Part shown: in pieces, positions 53,328 to 61,607 of the stretch
Layout of the letters: each line of letters begins with the position of its first letter
Position numbering within the stretch: the first letter of the stretch is position 1
Source: Caulobacteraceae bacterium
GTDB lineage: Bacteria; Pseudomonadota; Alphaproteobacteria; Caulobacterales; Caulobacteraceae
Direction: 5' to 3'
Assembly: GCA_947476325.1 (NCBI GenBank)
Contig: CANJPZ010000010.1
Coordinates: 17,972 to 81,971, forward strand
DNA: 64,000 bases
Notes under the pieces: model-generated
Seen by the model: the letters and a program-made list of their open reading frames with translations, nothing else
Told to the model about the DNA's origin: nothing
The model's database searches: none
Translations under genes and position numbers: made by a program

Positions 53328-54918
53328 GACCCGCGTACATCTGGCGCTCCTCGGACCTGGGATCGATCACGACTTTGGACTCGGTGTCGAAGGCCATTAC
53401 CGCCCTGTGGTCCGCCGTGTAGGCATCCCAGCCGGGATTGCCGTCGCGGGCGAACTTGATCCAGGCGGTCGACATGGCGTCGGCGACCTTTTGTGCATTG
53501 GGATCCTCGCCGACGAACGAGGCCGACTTGGCGACATTGTCGAACATGAACACCAGGTCATAGGCGTGGGGCGCGTTCCACTTGCCGCCATCGACGGGCG
53601 TTTCGTGGGTCAGCAGGTACATATAGGCCGCCGCCCCGCCTTGCGCGGACTTGCGTTCGGCCTGGAGGATGGCGTTTCGGCGCATGCCGGTCTCGGTCTG
53701 GATGATGAAGAAGACATCGGCCGGATTTGCGTCGGGATAGAGGGCGCGGGTCTTTGCGACCGCCGCCGTGACATCCAGGCCGCGGGCCTTGAAGCTGTCC
53801 AGGCGTGCGGGCAGGTCCTCCCACTTCAGATCGAACAGCTTGGGATCGCGCGCGCCCATCAGGCCGGCCTGCTCGTCCTTGGTGGTGCCGATCAGCATGG
53901 GCACGGATTTGGTCCCCGGCGGGGCGTCAGGCGTGAACGGCTGACGGGGCAGGGAGCCGCCGTCCATCACAGGTCCGGGCGTGCCGCCACCCGGCGGCGG
54001 AGCGCCGGGGACCGCGCCGCCCGGAACCAGAATTGCCGACAACAGCTTTTCCTCCGGCAGAGCCTGCAGCTCTTCGGCGGTCTTTGCGCCGCAGGCGTCC
54101 ATGAACGCCTGGCTGGTTTCGGCCGCCGCCTCGGCGGTGCGCACCGCCAGGGTCGAGCCGGACTGGACGATGGCGCGGTGGAACAGGCCTTCGGCTTTCG
54201 GCATGGCCATCAGGGTGGAGACCTTGCTGCCGCCGCCGCTTTCGCCAAAGATCGTGACATTGCCCGCATCGCCGCCGAACTCGGCGATGTTGTCGCGTAC
54301 CCATTCCAGCGACTGGATCATGTCGAGGTTGCCGGCGTTTCCGCTGTCGGCGAAGGCCGCGCCGCCCGCCTTGCCCAGATAGGTGTAGCCAAAGACGTTG
54401 AGGCGGTGATTGACCGTGACCAGCACCACGTCGCCGCGATTGGCCAGACGCACGCCGTCATAGGCCAGGCTCGAGCCCGAACCGGTGGCGAAACCGCCGC
54501 CGTGGAACCAGACCATCACAGGGCGTTTCTTGCCGTCTGCCAGGCCTTTGGTCCAGACGTTGAGGAACAGGCAATCCTCGCTCTGCGGCCGGGGGTTCTG
54601 CCAGGACTGATAGAGCCCGCCGCCGTTGCCGGCCGGATTCTGCGGCGAGGAAGCGCCGTATTCAAGGGCGTCCAGGGTTCCGGTCCAGGGCTGCGGCGGC
54701 TGGGGCGGCAGAAAGCGGCGGCCCTCGGTGGTGGCGCCATAGCGCACGCCCTTGAAGACGTTGACGCCCTCTTCGACCTTGCCGCGCACCTTGCCGGCCC
54801 TGGTGGCGGCGATGGGCTCCCTGGCCGCGGCCTTGCAGGCGGCCAGGCCGACCAGTGCAGCGCCGCCGAGCAGCAGCATGCGGCGGTCGGGCGAAAAGCC
54901 CTTGAACGGCGTGGTCAT
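53311..54918 (-). CDS. Exported carboxylesterase type B
   Basis: Protein of 535 residues with a leader that is both twin-arginine-like (PDRRMLLLGG) and lipobox-bearing (GLAAC), so probably a lipid-anchored exported enzyme. The esterase core has EDCLFLNVWT, the oxyanion WFHGGGF, the nucleophile elbow FGESGGGSK, the acid in GTTKDEQ and a His in NAPHAYD. The family hydrolyses carboxylic esters broadly. Of two ATGs, that at 54918 is 8 nt after GGGAG and is preferred. Confidence 0.87.
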   Translation of the reverse strand: MTTPFKGFSPDRRMLLLGGAALVGLAACKAAAREPIAATRAGKVRGKVEEGVNVFKGVRYGATTEGRRFLPPQPPQPWTGTLDALEYGASSPQNPAGNGGGLYQSWQNPRPQSEDCLFLNVWTKGLADGKKRPVMVWFHGGGFATGSGSSLAYDGVRLANRGDVVLVTVNHRLNVFGYTYLGKAGGAAFADSGNAGNLDMIQSLEWVRDNIAEFGGDAGNVTIFGESGGGSKVSTLMAMPKAEGLFHRAIVQSGSTLAVRTAEAAAETSQAFMDACGAKTAEELQALPEEKLLSAILVPGGAVPGAPPPGGGTPGPVMDGGSLPRQPFTPDAPPGTKSVPMLIGTTKDEQAGLMGARDPKLFDLKWEDLPARLDSFKARGLDVTAAVAKTRALYPDANPADVFFIIQTETGMRRNAILQAERKSAQGGAAAYMYLLTHETPVDGGKWNAPHAYDLVFMFDNVAKSASFVGEDPNAQKVADAMSTAWIKFARDGNPGWDAYTADHRAVMAFDTESKVVIDPRSEERQMYAGLKAPA

Positions 54919-55051
54919 GATCATCGCTCCCTGATCGCCGGCGCGGGCCTGTGGCGGCCTCATCCTGTCCGGCGGTGCTTCCCTGTGAACCAGACTGTCA
55001 CAGGCTCTGGTGCTCGCCAATCCCGAGGGCGATCCGTCCACACCCCGTCCC

Positions 55052-55092
55052 CAACATCTTGCGGCTCAGCCTTAACTCGACGCTAGATGTTG
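55052..55092 (+). promoter_or_regulatory. Tandem NrdR-like boxes before nrdB
   Basis: CAACATCTTG (55052-55061) and CTAGATGTTG (55083-55092) both fit the NrdR core CwAtATaTwG and start exactly 31 bp apart. The second is the reverse complement of the strong nrdA box. A GANTC site (55115-55119) lies between them and the nrdB ATG at 55142. Confidence 0.78.
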
Positions 55093-55141
55093 TCTGATGA
55101 AGTGATAGGGTATTGATTCACGAGTTCAAACGAGACCCCCG

Positions 55142-56188
55142 ATGTCCGCGTCCGCCCACTCCAAACTGCCCGGTCTGCTCACCCCTTCGGCGGCCTACAA
55201 GCCGTTCCGCTATCCGTGGGCCTATGAGTACTGGAAGAAGCAGCAGCAGGTGCACTGGATGCCCGAGGAAATTCCGCTGGGCGAGGATCTCAAGGACTGG
55301 GCGGTCTCGCTCAGCCCCTCGGAACGCAACCTGCTGACCCAGATTTTCCGGTTCTTCACCCAGTCGGATATCGAGGTTCAGGACAACTACATGGACCGCT
55401 ACGGGCGCATCTTCCGCCCGACCGAGGTGAAGATGATGCTGTCATCCTTCGCCAATATGGAGACCATCCATATCGCGGCCTATGCCCTGCTGCTCGAGAC
55501 CATCGGCATGCCCGAGAGCGAGTTCGGCGCCTTCATGGAATACGAGGCCATGCGGGACAAGCACAACTACATGCAGACCTTCGGCGTCGAGTCCAACGCC
55601 GACATCGCCCGGACGCTCGCCATGTTCGGCGGCTTTACCGAGGGCCTGCAGCTGTTCGCCAGCTTCGCCATGCTGATGAACTTCCCGCGCTTCAACAAGA
55701 TGAAGGGCATGGGGCAGATCGTGTCCTGGTCGGTGCGCGACGAGAGCCTGCACTGCGAGGGGATCACCAAGCTCTATCACGCCTTCAACAAGGAAACCGG
55801 CGCGGTCACCAAGGCCGTGGCCGACGACATCGTCGACTGCTGCAAGACGGTGGTGGGCATGGAAGACAAGTTCATCGACCTGGCGTTTGAAATGGGCCCG
55901 GTGGAAGGCATGACGCCGGACGACATCAAGAAGTACATCCGCTTCATCGCCGATTGGCGCCTGCGCCAGCTGGAGCTGCCGGAAGTCTACGGGGTGAAGG
56001 AAAACCCGCTGCCTTGGCTGCAGTCGATGCTGTCAGGGGTGGAGCACGCCAACTTCTTCGAGGCCCGCTCGACCGAATATTCCAAGGCCGCGACCAAGGG
56101 CCAGTGGCATGGGTCTGATGGCGTGTGGGGCCAGTTCGACCAGCTCGTCGCCAAACGCGGCGCGGGGGAAGTGCACCCGGCGGAGTAG
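55142..56188 (+). CDS. nrdB: Ribonucleoside-diphosphate reductase, beta subunit (class Ia)
   Basis: Di-iron tyrosyl-radical subunit of 348 residues. Metal ligands are seen as Asp76 (TQSDIEVQDNY), Glu107 and His110, with the radical Tyr114 in METIHIAAYALL. The second ligand set falls around DESLHCEGI. The N-terminal EYWKKQQQVHWMPEEIPLGED and C-terminal acidic tail are typical. It works with NrdA encoded at 45110-46987. The paired NrdR-like boxes upstream indicate deoxynucleotide-dependent repression. Confidence 0.94.
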   Translation: MSASAHSKLPGLLTPSAAYKPFRYPWAYEYWKKQQQVHWMPEEIPLGEDLKDWAVSLSPSERNLLTQIFRFFTQSDIEVQDNYMDRYGRIFRPTEVKMMLSSFANMETIHIAAYALLLETIGMPESEFGAFMEYEAMRDKHNYMQTFGVESNADIARTLAMFGGFTEGLQLFASFAMLMNFPRFNKMKGMGQIVSWSVRDESLHCEGITKLYHAFNKETGAVTKAVADDIVDCCKTVVGMEDKFIDLAFEMGPVEGMTPDDIKKYIRFIADWRLRQLELPEVYGVKENPLPWLQSMLSGVEHANFFEARSTEYSKAATKGQWHGSDGVWGQFDQLVAKRGAGEVHPAE

Positions 56189-56198
56189 GTGGGATTCA

Positions 56199-56408
56199 AT
56201 GCCCAACCGCGGCAAGACAATCGCTTCGTTGGTTGGCGTAGTTGCAGCTCTCGGGCTACTCTCACCAATCGCCATCAACATTTATCTCGTATGGCGATCA
56301 TCCCCAAAGTTCGAATTCGATGGCGCAATTCTTTATACCTCAATGCCCGCACTAGGCGGCGCGCTGCTTGTGGCATCGATCTGGTTTGGACGATCCGCGA
56401 GACGCTAG
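56199..56408 (+). CDS. Small two-helix membrane protein, base composition unlike neighbours
   Basis: Protein of 69 residues with two predicted membrane helices (TIASLVGVVAALGLLSPIAI and a second hydrophobic segment ending ALLVASIWFG). No family is recognised. The ATG at 56199 has a GGTGGGA site. The gene is visibly more AT-rich and uses less-favoured codons compared with nrdB, which suggests late arrival or weak selection. It lies between nrdB and the inverted repeat at 56446. Confidence 0.55.
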   Translation: MPNRGKTIASLVGVVAALGLLSPIAINIYLVWRSSPKFEFDGAILYTSMPALGGALLVASIWFGRSARR

Positions 56409-56445
56409 ACTTGGTGTCTGTCAGGCCGGTTCGGCTCGCTCTGGC

Positions 56446-56570
56446 TAAAATTCCGTCTGTCCCCGCGAAGGCGGGGACACATACTGGCGGCTGGCATTGG
56501 TCTGGTGTCGCCATGTAAAAGCGGAGGGCTCGGATGGGTCCCCGCCTTCGCGGGGACAGACGGGATTTTA
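56446..56570. repeat. Long inverted repeat with 33-bp arms
   Basis: The arm at 56446-56478 and its reverse complement at 56538-56570 match over 33 bp with one mismatch, separated by a 59-bp spacer. Each arm contains GTCCCCGCGAAGGCGGGGAC, itself a smaller palindrome of the kind dispersed in alphaproteobacterial genomes. It lies in the gap between nrdB's downstream gene and a convergent methyltransferase. Confidence 0.8.
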
Positions 56571-56584
56571 CTGGAATCGCCGCC

Positions 56585-57430
56585 CTATTCCCGCGTCGCG
56601 GTCACGACCCATACCGCGCCGGGCGGGGCGACGCTGCCGTCGGGGGTGACGTAGGGCGTCAGGGCCGCTTCGATGGCGGGGGTGACCACGGGCAGGACGT
56701 GTTCGCCCACCTCGCGGATGAAGCGGCTGGCGGGGCCGAAGCTGAACGAATTATCGACGGCTTCGCGCAAGCCGGGGCCCAGGCGAACCGGCGCGTCGAA
56801 GCGTTCGATATCGACATTGTGGAACCCGGCCCCGGTCAGGATGGCGTCGAGCCGGGCTGGATCGGCAAAGGCGAAAGGCCCCGGGGCGAAGGGGTCGGCT
56901 GGCGGAGTCTCGACGCCCACCGCCTTGCGCGCGGCAGCCAGCGGGGCCATGGCCCAGGGGTTCTCGCGCGGCGCGCGCCAGCAGCAGAACGCCATGCGGC
57001 CGCCGGGCGCCAGGGTTTGGCGCAGATGCTCAAAGGCGTGCTGGGGCGCATCGAAGAACATCACTCCGAAACGCGAGAAGATCAGGTCCAGGCCCATGGG
57101 CAGTTCGGCGCTGGAAGCGTCGGCTTCGGCGAAGGACAGCTGGGTCAAGTTCGCGATGCCGCGCCGGGCCTCGGCCACGGCCAGCATGGGCGCCGAGACG
57201 TCGACGCCCAGCACCTTGCCGCCCGCGCCCACCGCCCGGGCGATGGCCAGGGTGGTGTCGCCGCAGCCGCAGCCGACGTCGATAACCTGCTCGCCGGACG
57301 AGACCTTTGCCGCCGCCAGGGCGGCCTCGCCGAAGGGGCGGGTGAGCACATCCAGCTCGCCCTGCATCTGGGCCCAGCGCTCGCCCAGCACCCCGTTCCA
57401 TTCGGCGATCTGATCAGCGTTGTGGTCCAT
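56585..57430 (-). CDS. Class I SAM-dependent methyltransferase
   Basis: Protein of 281 residues with the UbiE/methyltransf_25 fold: motif I VIDVGCGCGDTTLAIARAVG, motif II KVLGVDVSAPML, FSRFGVMFF as motif IV and LAPGGRMAFCCWRAP as motif VI. The N-terminal MDHNADQIAEWNGVLGERWA is typical of a group of uncharacterised alphaproteobacterial enzymes. The ATG at 57430 is preferred over a GTG/ATG 30 nt upstream that lies in a repeat. Substrate unknown. Confidence 0.83.
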   Translation of the reverse strand: MDHNADQIAEWNGVLGERWAQMQGELDVLTRPFGEAALAAAKVSSGEQVIDVGCGCGDTTLAIARAVGAGGKVLGVDVSAPMLAVAEARRGIANLTQLSFAEADASSAELPMGLDLIFSRFGVMFFDAPQHAFEHLRQTLAPGGRMAFCCWRAPRENPWAMAPLAAARKAVGVETPPADPFAPGPFAFADPARLDAILTGAGFHNVDIERFDAPVRLGPGLREAVDNSFSFGPASRFIREVGEHVLPVVTPAIEAALTPYVTPDGSVAPPGAVWVVTATRE

Positions 57431-57444
57431 GGGGGCGGTTCCTG

Positions 57445-57520
57445 ATTCACCTCTCCCCATCCATGGGGAGACGCGGCGCCCCTCACCCTAACCTCTCCCC
57501 GCGTTGCGGGGCGAGGGGTT
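57445..57520. repeat. Palindromic repeat unit, second copy of the 43.5-kb type
   Basis: TCTCCCCATCCATGGGGAGA is a hairpin, followed by CGCCCCTCACCC, two variable bases and CCTCTCCCCGC-GTT-GCGGGGCGAGG, which closely matches the unit at about 43514-43551. It lies in the gap between the methyltransferase and 3-hydroxyacyl-CoA dehydrogenase genes. Confidence 0.68.
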
Positions 57521-59017
57521 TTAGTCCGGTGTGTAGATGTCGGCGCCCAGAATGGCGCGGCGGCGCAGCCACAGGCTGGGGCGGTAGCGGTCCGAGCCGG
57601 TCATGGCCTGCATGGCGGCCAGGGTTTCCAGCACCAGGCCGGGGCCGAGTCTGGCGGTCAGTTCCAGCGGGCCGAAGGGATAGTTCTGGCCCAGCTTCAT
57701 GCCCAGGTCGATGTCCTGGGGCGTGCCGATGCCGATCTGGGCCATCTCGCAGCCCAGGCCCGCCACCATGGCCAGGATGCGCAGGGCGACAAAGCCGGGC
57801 GAGTCCTTGACCACGGCGGTGGCGAAGCCCCGGGCGTTCAGCCAGCGCTCGACGTCTGTGATGACGCCGTTGCCGACCAGAGGGGCCATCAGGGTGACGA
57901 AGCGCCGGTCGAGGCCGGAAAAGTCTAGGGCCACCACGCGGGCCGGATCGAGATCCAGGCGAACGGCGGCGTTGGCGGCGTCCTCGCCGAGCGGCGAGAT
58001 CAGGATGGGCGATGCGCCATCGTCCTCCACCACGGCCAGACCGGAGGTCGTGACGAGGGCTGTAAAGCGTCCGTCAGCCTCTGGGAGCACGGCCTTGAGT
58101 GTTGTGGCGCCGTCATCATCGGGCGGGACATAGGCCGGGCGGGCGGGCGCGTTTTCCGGATAGGCATGGAAGCCCTGGGCGGTCTTGCGGCCTAGGCGCC
58201 CGGCGTTGAACATGGTCTCGTGCAGGGGGGCGGTCTTGATGCGCGGATCGTTCATGTAGCCGCCCCAGATGACCTTGCTGGCGGTGAAGTTCACGTCGAT
58301 TCCGGTCAGGTCCATCAGCTCGAACGGGCCCATCCGGAAGCCGGCGGAATCGCGCATGATCCGGTCGATGGTCTCGACGTCGGCGACGCCCTCCTGCTGG
58401 ATGTGCAGGGCCTCGGTGACGTAGGCGCGGCCGCCCAGATTGACCAGAAATCCTGGGCCGTCCTTGACCCGCACGGCGGTCTTGCCGAGGGTATTGGACA
58501 GGGTGAGCATGGCCTCGATGACGACGGAATCGGTGGCCGGGCCGAAGATCACCTCGACCAGCTTCATCAGCGGCACGGGGTTGAAGAAGTGCAGGCCGCA
58601 GACCCGGCCGGGATGCTTGCAAGCCCGGGCGATGGCGGCGATCGACAGGGACGAGGTGTTGGAGGCCAGGATCGCATCCGGGGCGACGATGTCTTCCAGG
58701 GCCTTGAACAGGGTCTGTTTGGGTTCGAGCTGTTCGATGATGGCCTCGATGACCACATCAGCGCCGGCGAAGGCCTCGAGACCGGCGGCCAGGGTCAGGT
58801 TGTCAGCCGCCTGTTGAACCAGACCCGCTTCGGCCTGGCCCTTTTCCACCAGGCGAGCGATGCGGCTGGCGATCTCGGCGCCCGCCTTGTTCAGTGCCGC
58901 GCCGTTCTGGTCGAAGAGCACGACCTTCAGGCCCGCGACCAGGGCGATCTGGGCGATTCCGGCCCCCATGGCGCCGGAGCCGACGACGCCGATCGTTTGA
59001 ATGGTTCGCTCGCTCAC
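57521..59017 (-). CDS. 3-hydroxyacyl-CoA dehydrogenase (PaaH/PaaC-like)
   Basis: Protein of 498 residues oxidising 3-hydroxyacyl-CoA with NAD. It has the Rossmann motif [16 protein letters not shown], the catalytic His in [16 protein letters not shown], and two C-terminal 3HCDH domains (about residues 190-285 and 400-490), the long form found in phenylacetate or beta-oxidation pathways. No paa or fad operon surrounds it. It is divergent from the SDR gene 61 bp away. Confidence 0.88.
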   Translation of the reverse strand: MSERTIQTIGVVGSGAMGAGIAQIALVAGLKVVLFDQNGAALNKAGAEIASRIARLVEKGQAEAGLVQQAADNLTLAAGLEAFAGADVVIEAIIEQLEPKQTLFKALEDIVAPDAILASNTSSLSIAAIARACKHPGRVCGLHFFNPVPLMKLVEVIFGPATDSVVIEAMLTLSNTLGKTAVRVKDGPGFLVNLGGRAYVTEALHIQQEGVADVETIDRIMRDSAGFRMGPFELMDLTGIDVNFTASKVIWGGYMNDPRIKTAPLHETMFNAGRLGRKTAQGFHAYPENAPARPAYVPPDDDGATTLKAVLPEADGRFTALVTTSGLAVVEDDGASPILISPLGEDAANAAVRLDLDPARVVALDFSGLDRRFVTLMAPLVGNGVITDVERWLNARGFATAVVKDSPGFVALRILAMVAGLGCEMAQIGIGTPQDIDLGMKLGQNYPFGPLELTARLGPGLVLETLAAMQAMTGSDRYRPSLWLRRRAILGADIYTPD

Positions 59018-59078
59018 GGCTTGTCCTCTCGCGGGTCAGAAGTGCTATGTGGCGGGACTTGTAGTCGCGGAGCAAGCC

Positions 59079-59822
59079 ATGAAAAAAATCGCCCTCATCA
59101 CCGGCGCGGGCTCCGGCATCGGCCGGGCGGTCGCGGTGACGCTGTCGGCCAATGGCTGGGCGGTGGTGCTGGCGGGACGCCGGGCCGACCGGCTGGCGGA
59201 GACGGCGGCATTGTGCGCGGGCGAGAGTCTGGTTCATCCGGCCGATGTCTCGGACCCTGAAGCCATCACCGGCCTGTTCGACGCGGTGCGGGCGCGGTTC
59301 GGGCGGCTGGACATGCTGTTCAACAACGCCGGCATGGGAGCCCCGCCTGTTCCCCTCGAGGACATCACGCTGGAACAGTGGCAGGGCGTGGTGAACGTCA
59401 ACCTGACGGCGGCGTTTTTGTGCACCCAGCATGCTTTCCGGCTGATGCGCGACCAGGCGCCGCGCGGCGGGCGGATCATCAACAACGGCTCGATCTCGGC
59501 TGACCGGCCCCGGCCGCGGTCTGCGCCCTATACGGCGACCAAGCACGCCATGACCGGTCTGACGAAATCGACTTCGCTGGACGGGCGGGTCTATGACATC
59601 GCCTGCGGCCAGATCGACATCGGCAATGCGGATACCGAGTTGATGAGCAAGGCCAAGGCCGGCGGCCTGCCGCAGCCGGACGGTTCAATCCGCATGGAGC
59701 CCACCATGGATGTCCAGGTTGTCGCCGATGCCGTGCTCTACATGGCCGGCCTGCCGCTGGAGGCCAATGTGCAGTTCATGACGGTGATGGCGACGAAGAT
59801 GCCCTTGATCGGCAGGGGTTAG
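59079..59822 (+). CDS. Short-chain dehydrogenase/reductase
   Basis: Classical SDR of 247 residues: [15 protein letters not shown] cofactor motif, NNAGMG, the catalytic Ser in [10 protein letters not shown], and Tyr-x3-Lys in [15 protein letters not shown] site 6 nt before the ATG sets the start. The divergent position from the 3-hydroxyacyl-CoA dehydrogenase may indicate related lipid metabolism, but the substrate cannot be deduced. Confidence 0.87.
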   Translation: MKKIALITGAGSGIGRAVAVTLSANGWAVVLAGRRADRLAETAALCAGESLVHPADVSDPEAITGLFDAVRARFGRLDMLFNNAGMGAPPVPLEDITLEQWQGVVNVNLTAAFLCTQHAFRLMRDQAPRGGRIINNGSISADRPRPRSAPYTATKHAMTGLTKSTSLDGRVYDIACGQIDIGNADTELMSKAKAGGLPQPDGSIRMEPTMDVQVVADAVLYMAGLPLEANVQFMTVMATKMPLIGRG

Positions 59823-59873
59823 CGCTCAATGAGGCGTGGCTTGTCCACGCCCTTAGCTTCGCTACTTGAGCGC

Positions 59874-61394
59874 CTACGCCACGTTTTTGCGAGGCACCGG
59901 AATTGCCGGGAAGGCCGACTTGCGCAGGAACTCGTCCATGGCCTGCGGCGGCATGGGCCGGGCGAAATAGTAGCCCTGCATGCGTGAACAGCCGATGGCG
60001 CGCAGCTGGATGGCGTGGGTCTCGTCCTCGACGCCCTCGGCGATGAACGACAGGCCCAGCGCCCGGGTGGTCTGGGCCAGAAGGCGGACAAGGGCGGTGA
60101 CGCGCTCGTCCGTGCCGATGTCCTTGGTGAGCGAGCGGTCGATCTTCACCGTGTCGATCGGCAGCTGCATCAGGGCGCGCAGGTTGGAATAGCCGATGCC
60201 GAAATCGTCCAGCGCCACACGCACCGAATGGGCGGCCAGGCGCTCGATGTGGCGGCGAGCGAGGTCCATGTCCTGCATCAGGAAGGTCTCGGTGATCTCG
60301 ACGATCAGGGCGCTGGGCGGCATGCCGTTCTGTCCGATGCGTTCGATCAGGTTGCCGGCGAAATTGACGTCGAGCAGTTCGCGCGGCGAGACGTTGCAGG
60401 ACATGGATTCGATCAGACCGTCATAGACCCAGGGCGCGGCGATTACGCAGGCCTGGTCGAATATCGAAGCGTCGATACGGCCGATCAGACCCAGTTCTTC
60501 GGCGATCGGCACAAAACTGTCGGGCATGACCAGCCCTTGGGTCGGGTGATGCCAGCGGGCCAGCACCTCAACGCCACTGACCGCGCCGGAGGCGGCGTCG
60601 ACCACCGGCTGGAACCACGGAACGATTTCCTGACCCTCGACAGCGCGGCGCAGGTCTGATTCGAGTGTGCGGCGAAGTTCGCCTTCACGGCGCAGGGGCT
60701 CGTCAAAAACCTTGTACTGGCCGCGACCCTTGGCCTTGGCGCGATAGAGGGCAAGGTCCGCATAGCGCTGCAAATCGGCCGCGTCCCTGGCGTCGCGGGG
60801 ATAGAGCGCCACGCCGATGGAGGCGCCGGGCGAGATCTGGCGGCCCATGATGTCCATGGGCTGGACGAGGGCGGCGAGTATGCGGCGGGCCAAAGCGGTC
60901 GCCTCGGCGCCGTCGGGGTTCATTTCGGCGATCACAGCGAACTCGTCGCCGCCCAGGCGCGCGACGATGTCGCTGCCGCGCGAGACGCTGGCCAGACGTT
61001 CGCCGACTTCCTGCAGCAGCAAATCGCCGGCCTCGTGACCGAGGGTGTCGTTGATGTCCTTGAAGCGGTCCAGGTCCACCACATAGAGGCCGACCATCAT
61101 GCCAAAGCGCGTTGCGGCGGCGAGCTTTTCGGTCAGTCCCGACAGGAAGGCGCCGCGGTTTACAAGACCGGTCAGGGCGTCAGTGCGGCCGATCTGCAGA
61201 ACGCGTGCGCGCTCTTCTTCCAGCTCGTTGATGCGCGACGACAAGGTGTCGCATATGCCCTGCAGCGACGCATTGGCGGTGAGCAGCTCCTCGGTGTGAC
61301 CGGCCAGGACGGATTCAGATTCCGTGCGGGCGGCGCGTTCGGCAAACAATTGGCGCTCAAGCGACTCCACCGACGGGGCGAGAGGCTGGGTCAT
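59874..61394 (-). CDS. GGDEF-EAL cyclic-di-GMP protein
   Basis: Cytoplasmic protein of 506 residues. A coiled coil (residues 10-70) precedes a GGDEF domain with GGDEF at 148-152 and an inhibitory site RGSD at 139-142, then an EAL domain in which EVLARW stands in for EAL, with NVSPRELL, DDFGIGYSNL and EGVED all present. Both cyclase and phosphodiesterase residues therefore look intact, so net activity is not predictable. No sensor domain or membrane helix is seen; the coiled coil may mediate partner binding. Confidence 0.9.
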   Translation of the reverse strand: MTQPLAPSVESLERQLFAERAARTESESVLAGHTEELLTANASLQGICDTLSSRINELEEERARVLQIGRTDALTGLVNRGAFLSGLTEKLAAATRFGMMVGLYVVDLDRFKDINDTLGHEAGDLLLQEVGERLASVSRGSDIVARLGGDEFAVIAEMNPDGAEATALARRILAALVQPMDIMGRQISPGASIGVALYPRDARDAADLQRYADLALYRAKAKGRGQYKVFDEPLRREGELRRTLESDLRRAVEGQEIVPWFQPVVDAASGAVSGVEVLARWHHPTQGLVMPDSFVPIAEELGLIGRIDASIFDQACVIAAPWVYDGLIESMSCNVSPRELLDVNFAGNLIERIGQNGMPPSALIVEITETFLMQDMDLARRHIERLAAHSVRVALDDFGIGYSNLRALMQLPIDTVKIDRSLTKDIGTDERVTALVRLLAQTTRALGLSFIAEGVEDETHAIQLRAIGCSRMQGYYFARPMPPQAMDEFLRKSAFPAIPVPRKNVA

Positions 61395-61607
61395 CGCGGG
61401 GCGAACGCGTTCCGGGCGAGCGAGGGGTGGTCGGCGTGGCCGGCAGGTCCGAAACAGGCGATGTCGCCAACCTTCGTTTTGCCGTTGCGCTGCATGCCTG
61501 TCCTCGAAAGGGTTATCTGCCGCGCAACCTAGTGGGGTAGTGCGAACCCAAGGTTAAAAACCCGAAACAGTGTTCCTCAAAATTGCCGGCAAGGCTAAGA
61601 GCCGCTC

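Noticed and set aside
53278..55086. Plus-strand frame of 602 codons
   Set aside because: Antisense to the type B carboxylesterase, which has all catalytic motifs; the plus-strand product is low-complexity.
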